Shown here piece after piece: positions 22,897 to 32,639 of a stretch of 45,507 nucleotides of DNA. The notes beneath the pieces were generated by a model that saw only the letters and a list, made by a program, of their open reading frames with translations, was not told the origin of the DNA and ran no database searches. The translations under genes and the position numbers were made by a program. Source of the DNA: Alteromonas confluentis (GTDB taxonomy: Bacteria > Pseudomonadota > Gammaproteobacteria > Enterobacterales > Alteromonadaceae); assembly GCF_001757105.1 (NCBI RefSeq), contig NZ_MDHN01000031.1, positions 1 to 45,507 on the forward strand, in the 5' to 3' direction. Numbering within the stretch: position 1 is the stretch's first letter; each line of letters opens with the position of its first letter.

Positions 22897-23243
22897 TCTT
22901 CTTTTTTCGATTTCAACGGATTCGGGCGGCCGCCGGTAACTTTATCGGCCCGCCCTTCTTCTACCGCCTTCTCAGCCCGGCGTTTTCGAATTTCTTTCGG
23001 ATCGGCAATTAACGGCCGATAAATTTCAATCCTGTCGCCATCCCGTAAACTATCTTTTAATTTTGCTACCCGACTCCATATCCCAACCTTCGTGGTTTTT
23101 AAGTCGAGTTCGGGGTGCAAGGCACACAGGCCAGATGCATTTATTGCCGCTTCAATGTCACTGTCCACCGGCACTGACACCTCTACCAACGACTGTTTAT
23201 GCGGTAAAGCGTAAGCCACCTCCACTGTAATCGACCCGGTCAT
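22893..23243 (-). CDS. rnfH: RnfH-family ubiquitin-like protein
   Basis: A 116-residue protein with a beta-grasp core ([20 protein letters not shown]...[26 protein letters not shown]) of the RnfH/RatB family, whose molecular role is not settled. The highly charged C-terminal tail after about residue 85 ends in KKED. It overlaps ratA by 4 bp (ATGA), so the pair is translationally coupled. Confidence 0.9.
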   Translation of the reverse strand: MTGSITVEVAYALPHKQSLVEVSVPVDSDIEAAINASGLCALHPELDLKTTKVGIWSRVAKLKDSLRDGDRIEIYRPLIADPKEIRKRRAEKAVEEGRADKVTGGRPNPLKSKKED

Positions 23244-23671
23244 GAATACACACTCCGAGCCCGTTCAGTAAAGGCATTAACCATACTTGTTGCCAATCCG
23301 CTGAAAATTTTGCCAAAAGCCATTTCGGTGAGCCGGTTACTGAATTCGAAATCCAAACTTAACTCTATTTTACACGCCTCTTCTGACAACGGAGAGAACG
23401 TCCAGCCACCGGACAGCTTTTTAAAGGGGCCGTCCACCAGCTGCATATCAATTCTACGCGCAGGTTCTAAGGCATTCATTGTGGTAAACCACTGCTTAAC
23501 ACCGGCTTTAGAAACCAGTAACGAGGCTTTCATTTGCGACTCGTCACTCTGCAAGATTTTACTGCCTGCGCAACCGGGTAAAAATTCAGGATAAGAGGCA
23601 ACGTCATTGACCAAATCAAACATGGCCTGGGCACTATGTGCCACTAACGCGCTGCGTTGAATACTTGGCAT
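23240..23671 (-). CDS. ratA: RatA / COQ10-like START-domain protein
   Basis: A 143-residue protein of the polyketide cyclase/START fold ([18 protein letters not shown]...[19 protein letters not shown]). The family includes yeast Coq10, a ubiquinone-binding respiratory factor, and E. coli RatA, described as a toxin that blocks 70S ribosome formation. The first role is the more likely ancestral one. It lies in the usual ratA-rnfH pair, divergent from smpB. Confidence 0.9.
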   Translation of the reverse strand: MPSIQRSALVAHSAQAMFDLVNDVASYPEFLPGCAGSKILQSDESQMKASLLVSKAGVKQWFTTMNALEPARRIDMQLVDGPFKKLSGGWTFSPLSEEACKIELSLDFEFSNRLTEMAFGKIFSGLATSMVNAFTERARSVYS

Positions 23672-23860
23672 AAAAACTCTTCACTTTTTCTCATGAACGG
23701 AGAAGTTTATCACGACTGTTTATGCTCACCTACCCTTTAAGCTTTTGTTACCGCCCCCATATTGATCTGCCTCTGCAGGTTCAGAGTAACTCACTGTGGA
23801 TAAGGTTAAACGGGCAGCGCTGTCCGAACCGGAAAGAAAAGACATTTTAGTTGCAATCGG

Positions 23861-23866
23861 TATAAT
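23861..23866 (+). promoter_or_regulatory. Perfect -10 box just before smpB
   Basis: TATAAT lies only 8 bp before the smpB start codon. If used with normal geometry, transcription would start at about the ATG and give an almost leaderless mRNA. The -35 region is weak. Confidence 0.4.
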
Positions 23867-23873
23867 AGCGGGC

Positions 23874-24353
23874 ATGAAAAAGAATAAATCAAATCAGAAC
23901 TCCACGGGCACCATCGCGCTGAATAAAAAAGCACGTCATGACTATCACTTGCAGGACAAATTCGAAGCAGGTGTATCGTTGCAGGGATGGGAGCTCAAGA
24001 GCATTCGTGAAGGTAAAGTGAACATTACCGACGCGTACATCATTATGCAGAATGGTGAAGCCTGGCTGGTAGGTTGCCGGATTACACCGCTTAACCAAGC
24101 CTCCACTCATGTTATTTGTGAACCCGAGCGGGCCCGTAAGCTACTGCTGAACAAACGAGAACTCGATCGTTTAATTGGTGGTCGTGAAAGACAGGGCTAT
24201 TCCATTGTGGCTACTGCCATGTACTGGAAAAAATGTTGGGTAAAACTGGAGATTTACCTCGCCAAAGGTAAACAGGACCACGACAAGCGTGATTCAATCA
24301 AAGATCGCGACTGGGAACGCCAGAAACAACGTGTGATGAAACATAGCGTGTAG
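23874..24353 (+). CDS. smpB: SsrA-binding protein SmpB
   Basis: SmpB binds tmRNA and takes it to stalled ribosomes for trans-translation. The 159-residue protein has the conserved LNKKARHDYHLQDKFEAGVSLQGWELKSIREGK core, the AKGKQDHDKRDSIKDRDW motif and the basic C-terminal tail. An open frame runs 26 codons further upstream, but MKKNKSNQN at 23874 gives the family length (160 in E. coli). Its partner tmRNA gene is about 11.5 kb downstream. The 3' end overlaps the converging oxidoreductase gene by 56 bp. Confidence 0.95.
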   Translation: MKKNKSNQNSTGTIALNKKARHDYHLQDKFEAGVSLQGWELKSIREGKVNITDAYIIMQNGEAWLVGCRITPLNQASTHVICEPERARKLLLNKRELDRLIGGRERQGYSIVATAMYWKKCWVKLEIYLAKGKQDHDKRDSIKDRDWERQKQRVMKHSV

Positions 24354-25638
24354 CCTTTTCGGGCTGCTCGCTGTGCGTTTCTTGCTTTTCTGTACTGGTT
24401 TGTTCAACACAATAAGCCCGGTACAACTTCATCATTTTTCGTTTATGGATAACGTCTAAGAACAAGCTCCACAATGCCGTGGGGTTGTGCATGGTAGTAA
24501 AATCATTTCCCAGGCGGCGAAGTTGACGTCTTACTTTTGCCATTTTCACCAATGACGCCAGGGTTTTATCCTGCCAATCGCAATGCGGTTTAACGCCGGC
24601 GTAATCCGGATTTTGTTGCCATTTCTTTACTAAATCGGGTGTAAATGCCAATGCACTGGCAATACCAACAAAATCGTATCCGGCTTCAAGTACTTGTTCT
24701 GCGGTTTTTAGTTGCGTAATACCACCGGTTGTCATCACTGGCACATCAGAATGTTGCGCAATGCGGGCGGCAAACGCCATAAAGTACGCCTCTGGCTTCA
24801 AGGCCGATGACATATCTCCCGTTCCCTGCATTGCAGGCGACTCATAGTTGCCGCCAGACAACTCAATGAAATCAACATTTAACTTACTCAATTTGCTAAC
24901 CACTTCCACCGCGTCATCATCGGAAAACCCGCCACGCTGAAAGTCTGCGCTGTTGAGTTTCACCGACACAATGAAGTCGTTACCGCACAATGCCCTCACC
25001 TGACACACAACATTTATGAGGAAACGGGCACGATTTTGCAGCGATCCTCCCCACTCGTCTTCGCGCTGATTGGATAACGGCGAAAGAAACTGACTGAGCA
25101 AATACCCGTGAGCGGCATGAATTTGTACGCCATCAAAGCCGGCATCTTTTGCGCGCTTGGCGGCCATGGCAAATTGATGGGTTACCCGATGGATTTGTTC
25201 GCAAGACATAGCAACAGGTCGGGCAAATTTTTTGCTGTAGCGGCCAAGTTTTAAGGCTATAGCAGACGGGGCTAAGGCAGTGCGTCCAAACTGAGAAGGC
25301 ATTTGGCGTCCGGGATGGTTAAGTTGCATGAGCGCCTTTGCGCCGCCTGACTTCATCACCTTTGCCCATTTTTCGAAAGCAATAAGCGACGTATCCGGCT
25401 CCATTACCACACCGCCAGGGCCTGTCATCGCAGTCCTGTCTATCATCACATTGCCGGTGATTATCATACCTGGACCGCCGTGCGCCCAATATCGATAAAG
25501 AGAATATAAGGCAGAATCCGGCTGGAGATCCCAGCCAGCCATGTTTTCTTCCATGGCTGCTTTAACTATTCGGTTTTTAACAGTCTGCCCACATGGGAGT
25601 GTGAAGGGTAACGCCGGACTGAAGTGTGATTGCTGCAT
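24298..25638 (-). CDS. NADH:flavin oxidoreductase, Old Yellow Enzyme family
   Basis: An FMN-dependent ene-reductase-like TIM barrel of 446 residues. Recognisable parts are the QLNHPGRQMPSQFG segment, the catalytic GVQIHAAHGYLLSQFLSPLSNQR stretch with its His-Ala-Ala-His, DEWGGSLQNRARFL, and the C-terminal FMN-phosphate segment TTGGITQ. The substrate is unknown. I chose MQQSHFSP at 25638, 16 codons inside the open frame, because it puts the barrel at the usual distance. The last 18 codons overlap the end of smpB on the other strand and form a tail that may be a recent extension. Confidence 0.87.
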   Translation of the reverse strand: MQQSHFSPALPFTLPCGQTVKNRIVKAAMEENMAGWDLQPDSALYSLYRYWAHGGPGMIITGNVMIDRTAMTGPGGVVMEPDTSLIAFEKWAKVMKSGGAKALMQLNHPGRQMPSQFGRTALAPSAIALKLGRYSKKFARPVAMSCEQIHRVTHQFAMAAKRAKDAGFDGVQIHAAHGYLLSQFLSPLSNQREDEWGGSLQNRARFLINVVCQVRALCGNDFIVSVKLNSADFQRGGFSDDDAVEVVSKLSKLNVDFIELSGGNYESPAMQGTGDMSSALKPEAYFMAFAARIAQHSDVPVMTTGGITQLKTAEQVLEAGYDFVGIASALAFTPDLVKKWQQNPDYAGVKPHCDWQDKTLASLVKMAKVRRQLRRLGNDFTTMHNPTALWSLFLDVIHKRKMMKLYRAYCVEQTSTEKQETHSEQPEKATRYVSSHVVSGVPSRDL

Positions 25639-25883
25639 GATTCCATATCTGTCGCTTGAGCCACGACACTTTAAAGCAAATTGCATTTAGATTCATGTAA
25701 ATCGACGTGAATAGTGGCACCGTTATCGTCCGCAATCCTGTACAACTGGTCGATCACGTTCAAATAGTAAACTTTATTAGGTCATTTTTGGAAACAATCT
25801 TTATCGATTACTAGACTATTTATCATGCTTGTTCACCCGTAAATTACATCGCCAACTTTCCATTAACGAAATTTGGTATAAAA

Positions 25884-27011
25884 ATGAAAAATCTCATCAA
25901 GCCAACGCTCTTATCAATCACCCTTTGCGGTCTCTTTACAAGTTCAAATTTGCAAGCAATAGAACTGTATTCATCCGGTTCTGGCGACAACATCACCAAA
26001 GTATCTATCGGTGGCTATGCCAAGGTAGATGTACGTCACGTAAACGGTGATATCGCCTATCAGGATTATTGGGTTGGTAATTTCCCCGGCGGCGAACCAA
26101 CTGATACATCTACTACCGGCTTTAACGTAAAAGAATCGCGATTGAGCATGACGGTGCAACACGGTGAAGTGACCGGTTACATGGAAATAGATTTCTATGG
26201 CGGTGGCGGCAACGAGATTGTTAGCAACTCATCTAACGTTCGACTGCGCCATTTTTACATCAAATATAAAAATTGGATGGCTGGTCAGAATTGGTCAACC
26301 TTCATGCCGTTGAAAGCGCTGCCCGAAGCTTTAGACTTTGGCGGACCACACGTAGGCGAAGTATTCTCTCGCGCGGTTCAGGTTCGCTATACCACGGGCA
26401 ATTGGCAGTTTGCTATTGAAAACCCAGAAACCTGGGGCGACGGTGATATTGGCGCACCGTCAAGCGCGTTGGGCCTAACCGGCGATCAAGCCGATCCCGA
26501 TGAAGATACCCCGGATTTCGTAGCTCGTTACAACCTGAATAAAGATTGGGGAAGCCTGTCATTTGGCGCTCTGGTTCGTATTATCGATCAGGGTGGCATC
26601 GACGAAACCGGTACCGCATTTATAATGTCGGGCGCCATTCCCACATTCGGTAAAGATGATCTGCGGTTCCAGGTATCCTCGGGTGATTTAGGCCGCTATG
26701 CCGCCGCAGCTATGGTGAATGATATCGTTCGCGACCCGCGTACCGACGAGATCGTGGTAGAAGAAACCACGGCGTTTACCGTTGCTTACCGCCATTTCTG
26801 GAATGAGAGCATGCGTTCAACTGCTTTTTACGGCACCGCAGAAACCGATGTGACTGAACTAAAGCGCGCTCACTGGGGCGTTAACCTGATTGACTCGGTA
26901 ACGAAGCATCTGGATGTTGGTGTTGAAATTGGTAACTACGCCATCAAAGATGCCGCCATTGAAGACATCGATTCAAACTACCTGCAATTGTCTGCAAAGT
27001 TCACTTTCTAA
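25884..27011 (+). CDS. DcaP-like outer-membrane porin
   Basis: The 375-residue precursor has a signal peptide (MKNLIKPTLLSITLCGLFTSSNLQA) and a beta-barrel pattern with alternating strands, ending in LQLSAKFTF with the C-terminal Phe needed for barrel assembly. Patterns such as VKESRLSMTVQHGEVTGYMEIDFYG and MAGQNWSTFMP match the DcaP family of trimeric porins, which pass small carboxylates and other anions. Standing next to lactate genes, it may be their outer-membrane entry. It converges with the LysR gene 11 bp downstream. Confidence 0.85.
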   Translation: MKNLIKPTLLSITLCGLFTSSNLQAIELYSSGSGDNITKVSIGGYAKVDVRHVNGDIAYQDYWVGNFPGGEPTDTSTTGFNVKESRLSMTVQHGEVTGYMEIDFYGGGGNEIVSNSSNVRLRHFYIKYKNWMAGQNWSTFMPLKALPEALDFGGPHVGEVFSRAVQVRYTTGNWQFAIENPETWGDGDIGAPSSALGLTGDQADPDEDTPDFVARYNLNKDWGSLSFGALVRIIDQGGIDETGTAFIMSGAIPTFGKDDLRFQVSSGDLGRYAAAAMVNDIVRDPRTDEIVVEETTAFTVAYRHFWNESMRSTAFYGTAETDVTELKRAHWGVNLIDSVTKHLDVGVEIGNYAIKDAAIEDIDSNYLQLSAKFTF

Positions 27012-27021
27012 GTGAGTTTCA

Positions 27022-27933
27022 TTAACTGAAATACTCGCGCTTTCGCAGCAATGCGTTGCGAAAGTGCTCTACTAGCAAATTCAGTTTTTTATCTGGTTGC
27101 CGACTTTTCGGATACACCGCGTAAATGCCCAACTTTTTACCAATATATTCATGCAGCACACTTTCAACCTGCCCAGAAAGCAGTTCTTCATGAATGAGCG
27201 CACGGGGCAAATAGCCAATGCCAAATCCTGCAAGCGCCCCCTGTTTTATAGAATCTAATGTATTCGTCTGAAATCGCCCCTGAACTTGCACCTGATGCTC
27301 ATTCCCGTCTAAAACAAATGACCAGTTATCCGGGCCCGAACCTTCGTACTTGTATATCAAACAGTGATGCGATGCGAGATCGTCAGGATGTTGCGGGCGG
27401 CCGTACGTTTGTAGATAACCGGGACTTGCGCACACGATCCAGTCGGAGTCGATTAACCTGCGGGCAATCAAAGAAGAATCTTCAAGTTGTGCCGTACGAA
27501 TTGCCAAATCGAAGCCTTCATCGATAATATCGACAAAGCGGTTGGTTATTTTAAGTTCTACCCGTACATTCGGATATTGTTCGCAAAATTCTGTTAACGC
27601 GTGATTCAACACCAAATTAGCGCTAACAACGGGCATGGTAATTCGAATTCTACCACGCACATCACTGCCGTAACCGGCAATCACATCCTGAGCATCTTGC
27701 AACGCTTCCTGGGCCACTTTGGCTTTTTTGTACAACGCCTGGCCGGCGTCGGTCAAACTCAATTTACGGGTTGTACGGTATAGTAACTGCACGTTTAACG
27801 CCTTTTCCAGCCGCGCTATCCGCTTGCTCACTACCGACATGGTAATTTCATGTTTCACTGAAACCCGGGAAAATGAGCCTTCTTCTACAACGTAAACGAA
27901 CAATAGCATATCGTCGGCTTTGGGCTGAGGCAT
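27022..27933 (-). CDS. LysR-family transcriptional regulator
   Basis: A 303-residue regulator: N-terminal winged helix (about 1-62, VEEGSFSRVSVKHEITMSVVSKRIARLEKAL) and a C-terminal effector domain of the periplasmic-binding fold. It is divergent from the lactate permease gene (165 bp between starts) and is therefore the likely regulator of the lldP-dld operon, with D-lactate or pyruvate as possible effector (inference). Confidence 0.93.
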   Translation of the reverse strand: MPQPKADDMLLFVYVVEEGSFSRVSVKHEITMSVVSKRIARLEKALNVQLLYRTTRKLSLTDAGQALYKKAKVAQEALQDAQDVIAGYGSDVRGRIRITMPVVSANLVLNHALTEFCEQYPNVRVELKITNRFVDIIDEGFDLAIRTAQLEDSSLIARRLIDSDWIVCASPGYLQTYGRPQHPDDLASHHCLIYKYEGSGPDNWSFVLDGNEHQVQVQGRFQTNTLDSIKQGALAGFGIGYLPRALIHEELLSGQVESVLHEYIGKKLGIYAVYPKSRQPDKKLNLLVEHFRNALLRKREYFS

Positions 27934-28098
27934 GGCAGTCTCTATTTATGCAAAAAAGGAAATAATCATAATACGTCTGAATATATATCTCTGTCGAGAG
28001 TGAATGTAGAGTCACTTACCTGCTGTTAACCGGTGCTTAACAATAAACCTTAATCATTTACCGAAGCAGCGAAAGTATAAGAACGAAGGAGATAAAGT

Positions 28099-29802
28099 AT
28101 GAGCCCTACTGCTCTTGGCTTACTGGCGCTGGCGCCAATTGGCCTTTCAGCATTGCTATTACTCGGCCTGCAATGGTCTGCGCGAAAAGCAATGCCCGTT
28201 GTATTGGCGGTTACCGCCGTTTTGGCTTTAACCTGTTGGGATATGTCTGTAAACCGGGTTGTGGCATCGGTACTACAAGGTTTGATTGTTACCGTATCGG
28301 TGCTGTGGATCGTTTTCGGTGCCATATTCCTACTTAATACGCTGAAATTTACCGGCGCCATTCAAACCATTCGTCAGGGTTTTGCCTTTGTCTCGCCAGA
28401 CCGACGCATTCAGGCCATCATCATTGCCTGGTGTTTTGGCACCTTTTTGGAAGGCGCTTCCGGATTCGGCACGCCGGCAGCGATAGCTGCCCCGCTGATG
28501 GTTGCCCTGGGTTTTCCCGCTCTCGCGGCCGTCATGATAGGCATGATGATTCAAAGTACGCCGGTGTCTTTCGGTGCTGTCGGTACGCCAATCATTATAG
28601 GTGTGAACAATGGTTTAGACAGCACTGCCATCACGCAACAATTAGTGCAAGAAGGCTGGACGTGGGAACAATTCCTGCAATTAATCACCACCAATGTCGC
28701 GGTTATCCACGGTATTGTTGGCACCTTTATGCCACTGTTTATGATTATTATGATGACCCGCTTTTTTGGCAAAAACCGTAGTTGGAAAGAAGGTTTCGCC
28801 GCAGCCCCCTTCGCCATTTTCGCGGGCCTGGCGTTTACCCTGCCCTATGCGCTAACTGGCATTTATTTAGGCCCTGAATTCCCCTCGTTAATTGGTGGTT
28901 TAGTAAGCCTGGCTATTGTGGTTCAAACCGCAAAAGCCGGATTTCTTTTACCTAAAACGCATTGGGATTTTGACGATAAATCCACTTGGCCAGCCGATTG
29001 GTCTGGCAAAGTAGAAATAAGCGCCGACGATGTTGCCCGAGACAAACCTATGTCGCAGTTTGTCGCCTGGGTGCCTTACCTGGTTGTGGCAGCCCTGCTT
29101 GTGGTGTCTCGGGTATTTCCAGAGGTGAAGTCGGCCTTTGTTAGCATTAGCATTGGTGCAAAGAACATTCTCGGTGAAGCCGGCGTCAATGCGGATTTCA
29201 GCCCGCTTTATTTACCAGGTGGTTTATTATTGATCGCCGCGCTGGTTGCAGTCGCGTTACAAGGCAAAAGTGGACAACGAGGCCTTGCCCTTACCAACGC
29301 ATTAAAAGAGTCGACAAAAACGCTGATTGGCGCCGGTTTCGTATTGATGTTCACCATTCCTATGGTACGCCTATTCATCAATTCCGGCGTAAACCTCTCG
29401 GATTTACCCAGTATGCCGATGGCCAGCGCACAATTATTTGCAGACTTACTGGGTAATGCGTTTCCATTGGTCAGCCCGACCATTGGCGCACTCGGTGCAT
29501 TTATCGCGGGCTCCAATACCGTCTCAAACATGATGTTCAGCCAGTTTCAGTATGAAGTGGCGATGAGCTTAAAATTGTCTCCCGCCATTATTATTGCGTG
29601 CCAGGCCGTCGGTGCCGCTGCCGGCAACATGATTGCCATTCATAATGTGGTTGCGGCGAGTGCCACCGTTGGATTACTAGGACAAGAAGGCGCCACACTT
29701 CGCAAAACCCTATTGCCAACGTTTTATTATGTACTTGTATCAGGTGTATTAGCACTGTTCGCCCTCTACGTGATGAACTTAACCGGTCCGCTGGCACAAT
29801 GA
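28099..29802 (+). CDS. lldP: Lactate permease (LldP/LctP family)
   Basis: A 567-residue inner-membrane proton symporter for lactate (and often glycolate). More than ten hydrophobic helices and the family stretches [31 protein letters not shown] and the late [19 protein letters not shown] are present. GGAGAT precedes the ATG. It is followed by the D-lactate dehydrogenase gene in the same direction. Confidence 0.93.
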   Translation: MSPTALGLLALAPIGLSALLLLGLQWSARKAMPVVLAVTAVLALTCWDMSVNRVVASVLQGLIVTVSVLWIVFGAIFLLNTLKFTGAIQTIRQGFAFVSPDRRIQAIIIAWCFGTFLEGASGFGTPAAIAAPLMVALGFPALAAVMIGMMIQSTPVSFGAVGTPIIIGVNNGLDSTAITQQLVQEGWTWEQFLQLITTNVAVIHGIVGTFMPLFMIIMMTRFFGKNRSWKEGFAAAPFAIFAGLAFTLPYALTGIYLGPEFPSLIGGLVSLAIVVQTAKAGFLLPKTHWDFDDKSTWPADWSGKVEISADDVARDKPMSQFVAWVPYLVVAALLVVSRVFPEVKSAFVSISIGAKNILGEAGVNADFSPLYLPGGLLLIAALVAVALQGKSGQRGLALTNALKESTKTLIGAGFVLMFTIPMVRLFINSGVNLSDLPSMPMASAQLFADLLGNAFPLVSPTIGALGAFIAGSNTVSNMMFSQFQYEVAMSLKLSPAIIIACQAVGAAAGNMIAIHNVVAASATVGLLGQEGATLRKTLLPTFYYVLVSGVLALFALYVMNLTGPLAQ

Positions 29803-29896
29803 ACTTATTTGCAACCACATTGGCGAACTCACGCGTTTTTCAATAAGATTCAACCATAGCCTCCGGCACAAGGCCGGAGCACAAGGAGAAGCATTT

Positions 29897-31594
29897 ATGT
29901 CTCACCCCGTTGTCGACAAACTGACTCACCTGTTAACTGAAGAATATGTGGCTACCGGCGATCGCCGAACAGAACACTATCGTTCAGGCTGGCGATCTGG
30001 TCAGGGAACGGCATTGGCAGTGGTATTTCCTCAATCGCTGGTCGCGTTGTGGAAGGTACTGGAGATCTGCGTCGACCATAATTGCATTATCATTATGCAG
30101 GCGGCTAAAACAGGCTTAACAGAAGGCTCAACGCCGAGCGGTAACGATTACGACCGCGACGTGGTTGTTATCAACACCCTTGCCATGGACAAGTTGTTAG
30201 TATTGGGCAACGGCGAGCAAGTCATTTCGTTTCCAGGCGCCACCTTGTATAAACTCGAAACGACACTAAAGCCCCTTAATCGCGCGCCTCACTCGGTTAT
30301 CGGCTCGTCCTGCTTAGGCGCATCTATTGTGGGTGGTGTCGCCAATAACTCGGGGGGTGCACTTATTAAACGAGGGCCGGCATATACCGAGCTTTCGCTA
30401 TTTGCCCGGGTGAACGAGCACGGCAAACTTGAAATTGTGAATCACCTGGGCGTAGAGCTTGGCGATTCGCCAGAGGAAATGCTTACAAACCTGGAAAACG
30501 AAAATTTTCAGCTAGATACTCTTGAACACACCGAGAAAGCCAGTGCCACCGACTATCAGCAACGTGTTCGCGATATTAACGCCGACACACCGAGCCGCTT
30601 CAATGCTGATACATCGCGCCTATATGAAGCCAGCGGCTGTGCCGGCAAACTCGCTGTGTTTGCAGTACGTTTAGATACGTATCCGGTATCGGGTAAAGAA
30701 AAAACCTTCTACATTGGTACAAATAATCCAGATACCCTAACCACCATTCGACGTGACATTTTGAGCAATTTTCAGAATTTGCCAGAGGTAGGCGAATATC
30801 TTCACCGGGACATTTTCGATATTGCCCGTGAGTACGGAAAAGACACCTTTTTGGCTGTTAAACACCTGGGTACCGACAAGCTTCCAAAAATGTTCGCATT
30901 AAAGGGCCGTATTGATGCTGTGCTCAATAAGCAGTCCTGGTTACCAAAGTTTCTTACCGATCGGGTAATGCAAGGCATAGCGAAACTGTTTCCGCAGCAT
31001 TTGCCCGACCGAATGATGGCTTTTCGTAACCAATACGAACATCACTTACTGCTTAAAATGAGTGATGAAGGCATTGCCGAAGCCGAGCAGTACCTCAAGC
31101 AGTATTTTGGCGGGAACCCAGAAGCCGGTGATTACTTTACCTGTGATGGCGATGAATCCAGTGCCGCTTTTCTGCACCGCTTTGCAGCCGCCGGGGCTGC
31201 GATTCGTTATGAATTACTGCATCAAAAAGACGTGGGTGACATTCTTGCATTAGACATTGCACTGCGCCGTAACGATGTCGATTGGGTGGAAAAGCTGCCG
31301 CCGCACATTGCCGATAACATTGAGATGTCGCTCTACTACGGTCATTTTTTCTGCTATGTCTTCCATCAGGATTACATTTTGAAAAAAGGCGCCGACGCCA
31401 ATAAAGTAAAAGCCGACATGCTTGAACTGCTCGATACTCGCGGTGCTAAATACCCGGCAGAACACAACGTGGGCCACTTGTATAAAGCTGAAGACGGTCT
31501 GCAAGATTTTTATCGCAGTCTCGACCCCACTAATACCTTTAACCCCGGTGTGGGCAAAATGAAAAAAACAAAACGCAATTGTGCGTGTTGTTAA
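29897..31594 (+). CDS. dld: Quinone-dependent D-lactate dehydrogenase
   Basis: A membrane-associated FAD enzyme that oxidises D-lactate to pyruvate and passes electrons to ubiquinone. The length of 565 is close to E. coli Dld (571). The FAD-binding part is at about 35-215 (MQAAKTGLTEGSTPSG, VIGSSCLGASIVGGVANNSGG), followed by the membrane-binding and cap domains. The C terminus ends in a Cys-rich NCACC. AAGGAG lies before the ATG. With lldP it makes a D-lactate uptake and oxidation unit; pyruvate then reaches PEP through PpsA. Confidence 0.95.
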   Translation: MSHPVVDKLTHLLTEEYVATGDRRTEHYRSGWRSGQGTALAVVFPQSLVALWKVLEICVDHNCIIIMQAAKTGLTEGSTPSGNDYDRDVVVINTLAMDKLLVLGNGEQVISFPGATLYKLETTLKPLNRAPHSVIGSSCLGASIVGGVANNSGGALIKRGPAYTELSLFARVNEHGKLEIVNHLGVELGDSPEEMLTNLENENFQLDTLEHTEKASATDYQQRVRDINADTPSRFNADTSRLYEASGCAGKLAVFAVRLDTYPVSGKEKTFYIGTNNPDTLTTIRRDILSNFQNLPEVGEYLHRDIFDIAREYGKDTFLAVKHLGTDKLPKMFALKGRIDAVLNKQSWLPKFLTDRVMQGIAKLFPQHLPDRMMAFRNQYEHHLLLKMSDEGIAEAEQYLKQYFGGNPEAGDYFTCDGDESSAAFLHRFAAAGAAIRYELLHQKDVGDILALDIALRRNDVDWVEKLPPHIADNIEMSLYYGHFFCYVFHQDYILKKGADANKVKADMLELLDTRGAKYPAEHNVGHLYKAEDGLQDFYRSLDPTNTFNPGVGKMKKTKRNCACC

Positions 31595-31629
31595 GATGCC
31601 CTAGCCCACGTTGGCGAACGTCATTCTAT

Positions 31630-31659
31630 AAAGGCTTATCGGCAAGAGATAAGCCTTTT
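31630..31659 (+). terminator. Intrinsic terminator after dld
   Basis: AAAGGCTTATC (31630-31640) pairs perfectly with GATAAGCCTTT (31648-31658) around a 7-nt loop, then T. It closes the lactate operon. Confidence 0.85.
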
Positions 31660-31743
31660 ATGTTTGCGCTGCCAGCCACCTAAGGCACAGCCCTGCAGTT
31701 CTGCTACAATAGCCATTTTCAGCTATTATCGGACCACGCTTTT

Positions 31744-31965
31744 ATGAGCCAGCAGCAACCCAATAACCCGCTTCACGGCCTAACCCTTGAGAAAATCGTA
31801 ACAAGTCTTCAAGAACATTACGGCTGGGACGGGCTGCACGACCGCATTCAGGTAAACTGCTTCTACAACGATCCGTCAGTGAAATCCTCGCTTAAATTTT
31901 TGCGACGTACGCCATGGGCAAGAGCGAAAGTCGAGGCGTTGTATATCGAAACGTTTTGTGAGTAG
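31744..31965 (+). CDS. VF530-family small DNA-binding-like protein (DUF2132)
   Basis: A 73-residue protein matching the VF530 family throughout: [53 protein letters not shown]. The Vibrio fischeri member has a known structure with a fold suggesting DNA binding; the function is unknown. It stands alone between the lactate operon and the sigma factor operon. Confidence 0.9.
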   Translation: MSQQQPNNPLHGLTLEKIVTSLQEHYGWDGLHDRIQVNCFYNDPSVKSSLKFLRRTPWARAKVEALYIETFCE

Positions 31966-31993
31966 CGCCGACTCAATTCGTTTGTCAAAAAAG

Positions 31994-32023
31994 TGCATCC
32001 AAAGTCGCCGATGAATCGTTTGG
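31994..32023 (+). promoter_or_regulatory. Candidate ECF-type promoter of the sigma/anti-sigma operon
   Basis: TGCATCC (31994-32000), 16 bp, CGTTTGG (32017-32023), about 80 bp before the sigma gene. The same two boxes with the same spacing occur at 33495-33524 before the lipoprotein gene. The -35-like box resembles the CATCC of SigK-type ECF promoters. This suggests autoregulation. Confidence 0.65.
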
Positions 32024-32105
32024 TTATTGAACGTTTAACTTGATAGTGGAGAGATAAAACGTTAATACTGTGTAAATAATCGACCGAAGCGGGAACTGGG
32101 ATTTC

Positions 32106-32639
32106 ATGGAGCACGAAACATTGTTTCCACTTTTGTGTGAAACGGCGAACGGGAATAAAACAGCATTTGCGGAACTTTATAACTTAACCAGTGCGCAAAT
32201 GTACGCAGTGGCGTTAAAAATGCTGAAGCGACCGGAATTGGCTGATGAAGCCATTCAGGATGCATATATAAAAATATGGCACAACGCCGGGCAATATCAG
32301 CGTGGTAAGGGCACGGTGTTTACCTGGATGCTTAGCATCGCTCGCTACCGTGCACTGGACTTGATGCGCTATCACAAAGTGCGTAATGAAGTGGACTTGT
32401 CGGAAGACACCCACTCCCCCGTTTCTACAGATGAATCCGCCTTATCCGATGCGGAACTGCAAAAGCTCGAAGCCTGTATGGGAGAGCTTGAGCCTTCACA
32501 GCGACAGGCGATTCATTTGGCTTATGTTAACGGTTTATCTCATCAAGAAGTAGAGGCGCATATGGCCTCACCTCTCGGCACTATCAAAAGTTGGATCCGC
32601 CGCGGATTACAAAGTTTGCAGAGGTGCCTGTCATTATGA
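32106..32639 (+). CDS. ECF-family RNA polymerase sigma factor
   Basis: A 177-residue sigma-70 family protein with region 2 (about 20-90; ADEAIQDAYIKIWHNAGQY, FTWMLSIARYRALDLMRYH) and region 4 (about 120-175; LEPSQRQAIHLAYVNGLSHQEVEAHMASPLGTIKSWIRRGL). It overlaps the RskA-like anti-sigma gene by 4 bp, which marks it as a SigK/RskA-type pair. The same promoter motif precedes it and the large lipoprotein gene, so it probably drives both. Confidence 0.94.
   Translation: MEHETLFPLLCETANGNKTAFAELYNLTSAQMYAVALKMLKRPELADEAIQDAYIKIWHNAGQYQRGKGTVFTWMLSIARYRALDLMRYHKVRNEVDLSEDTHSPVSTDESALSDAELQKLEACMGELEPSQRQAIHLAYVNGLSHQEVEAHMASPLGTIKSWIRRGLQSLQRCLSL

Noticed and set aside
23240..23671. ratA-rnfH as a toxin-antitoxin pair
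   Set aside because: The name RatA/RatB suggests it, but the families are conserved housekeeping genes and RatA is close to the ubiquinone-binding Coq10 type; there is no sign of a toxin-antitoxin module.
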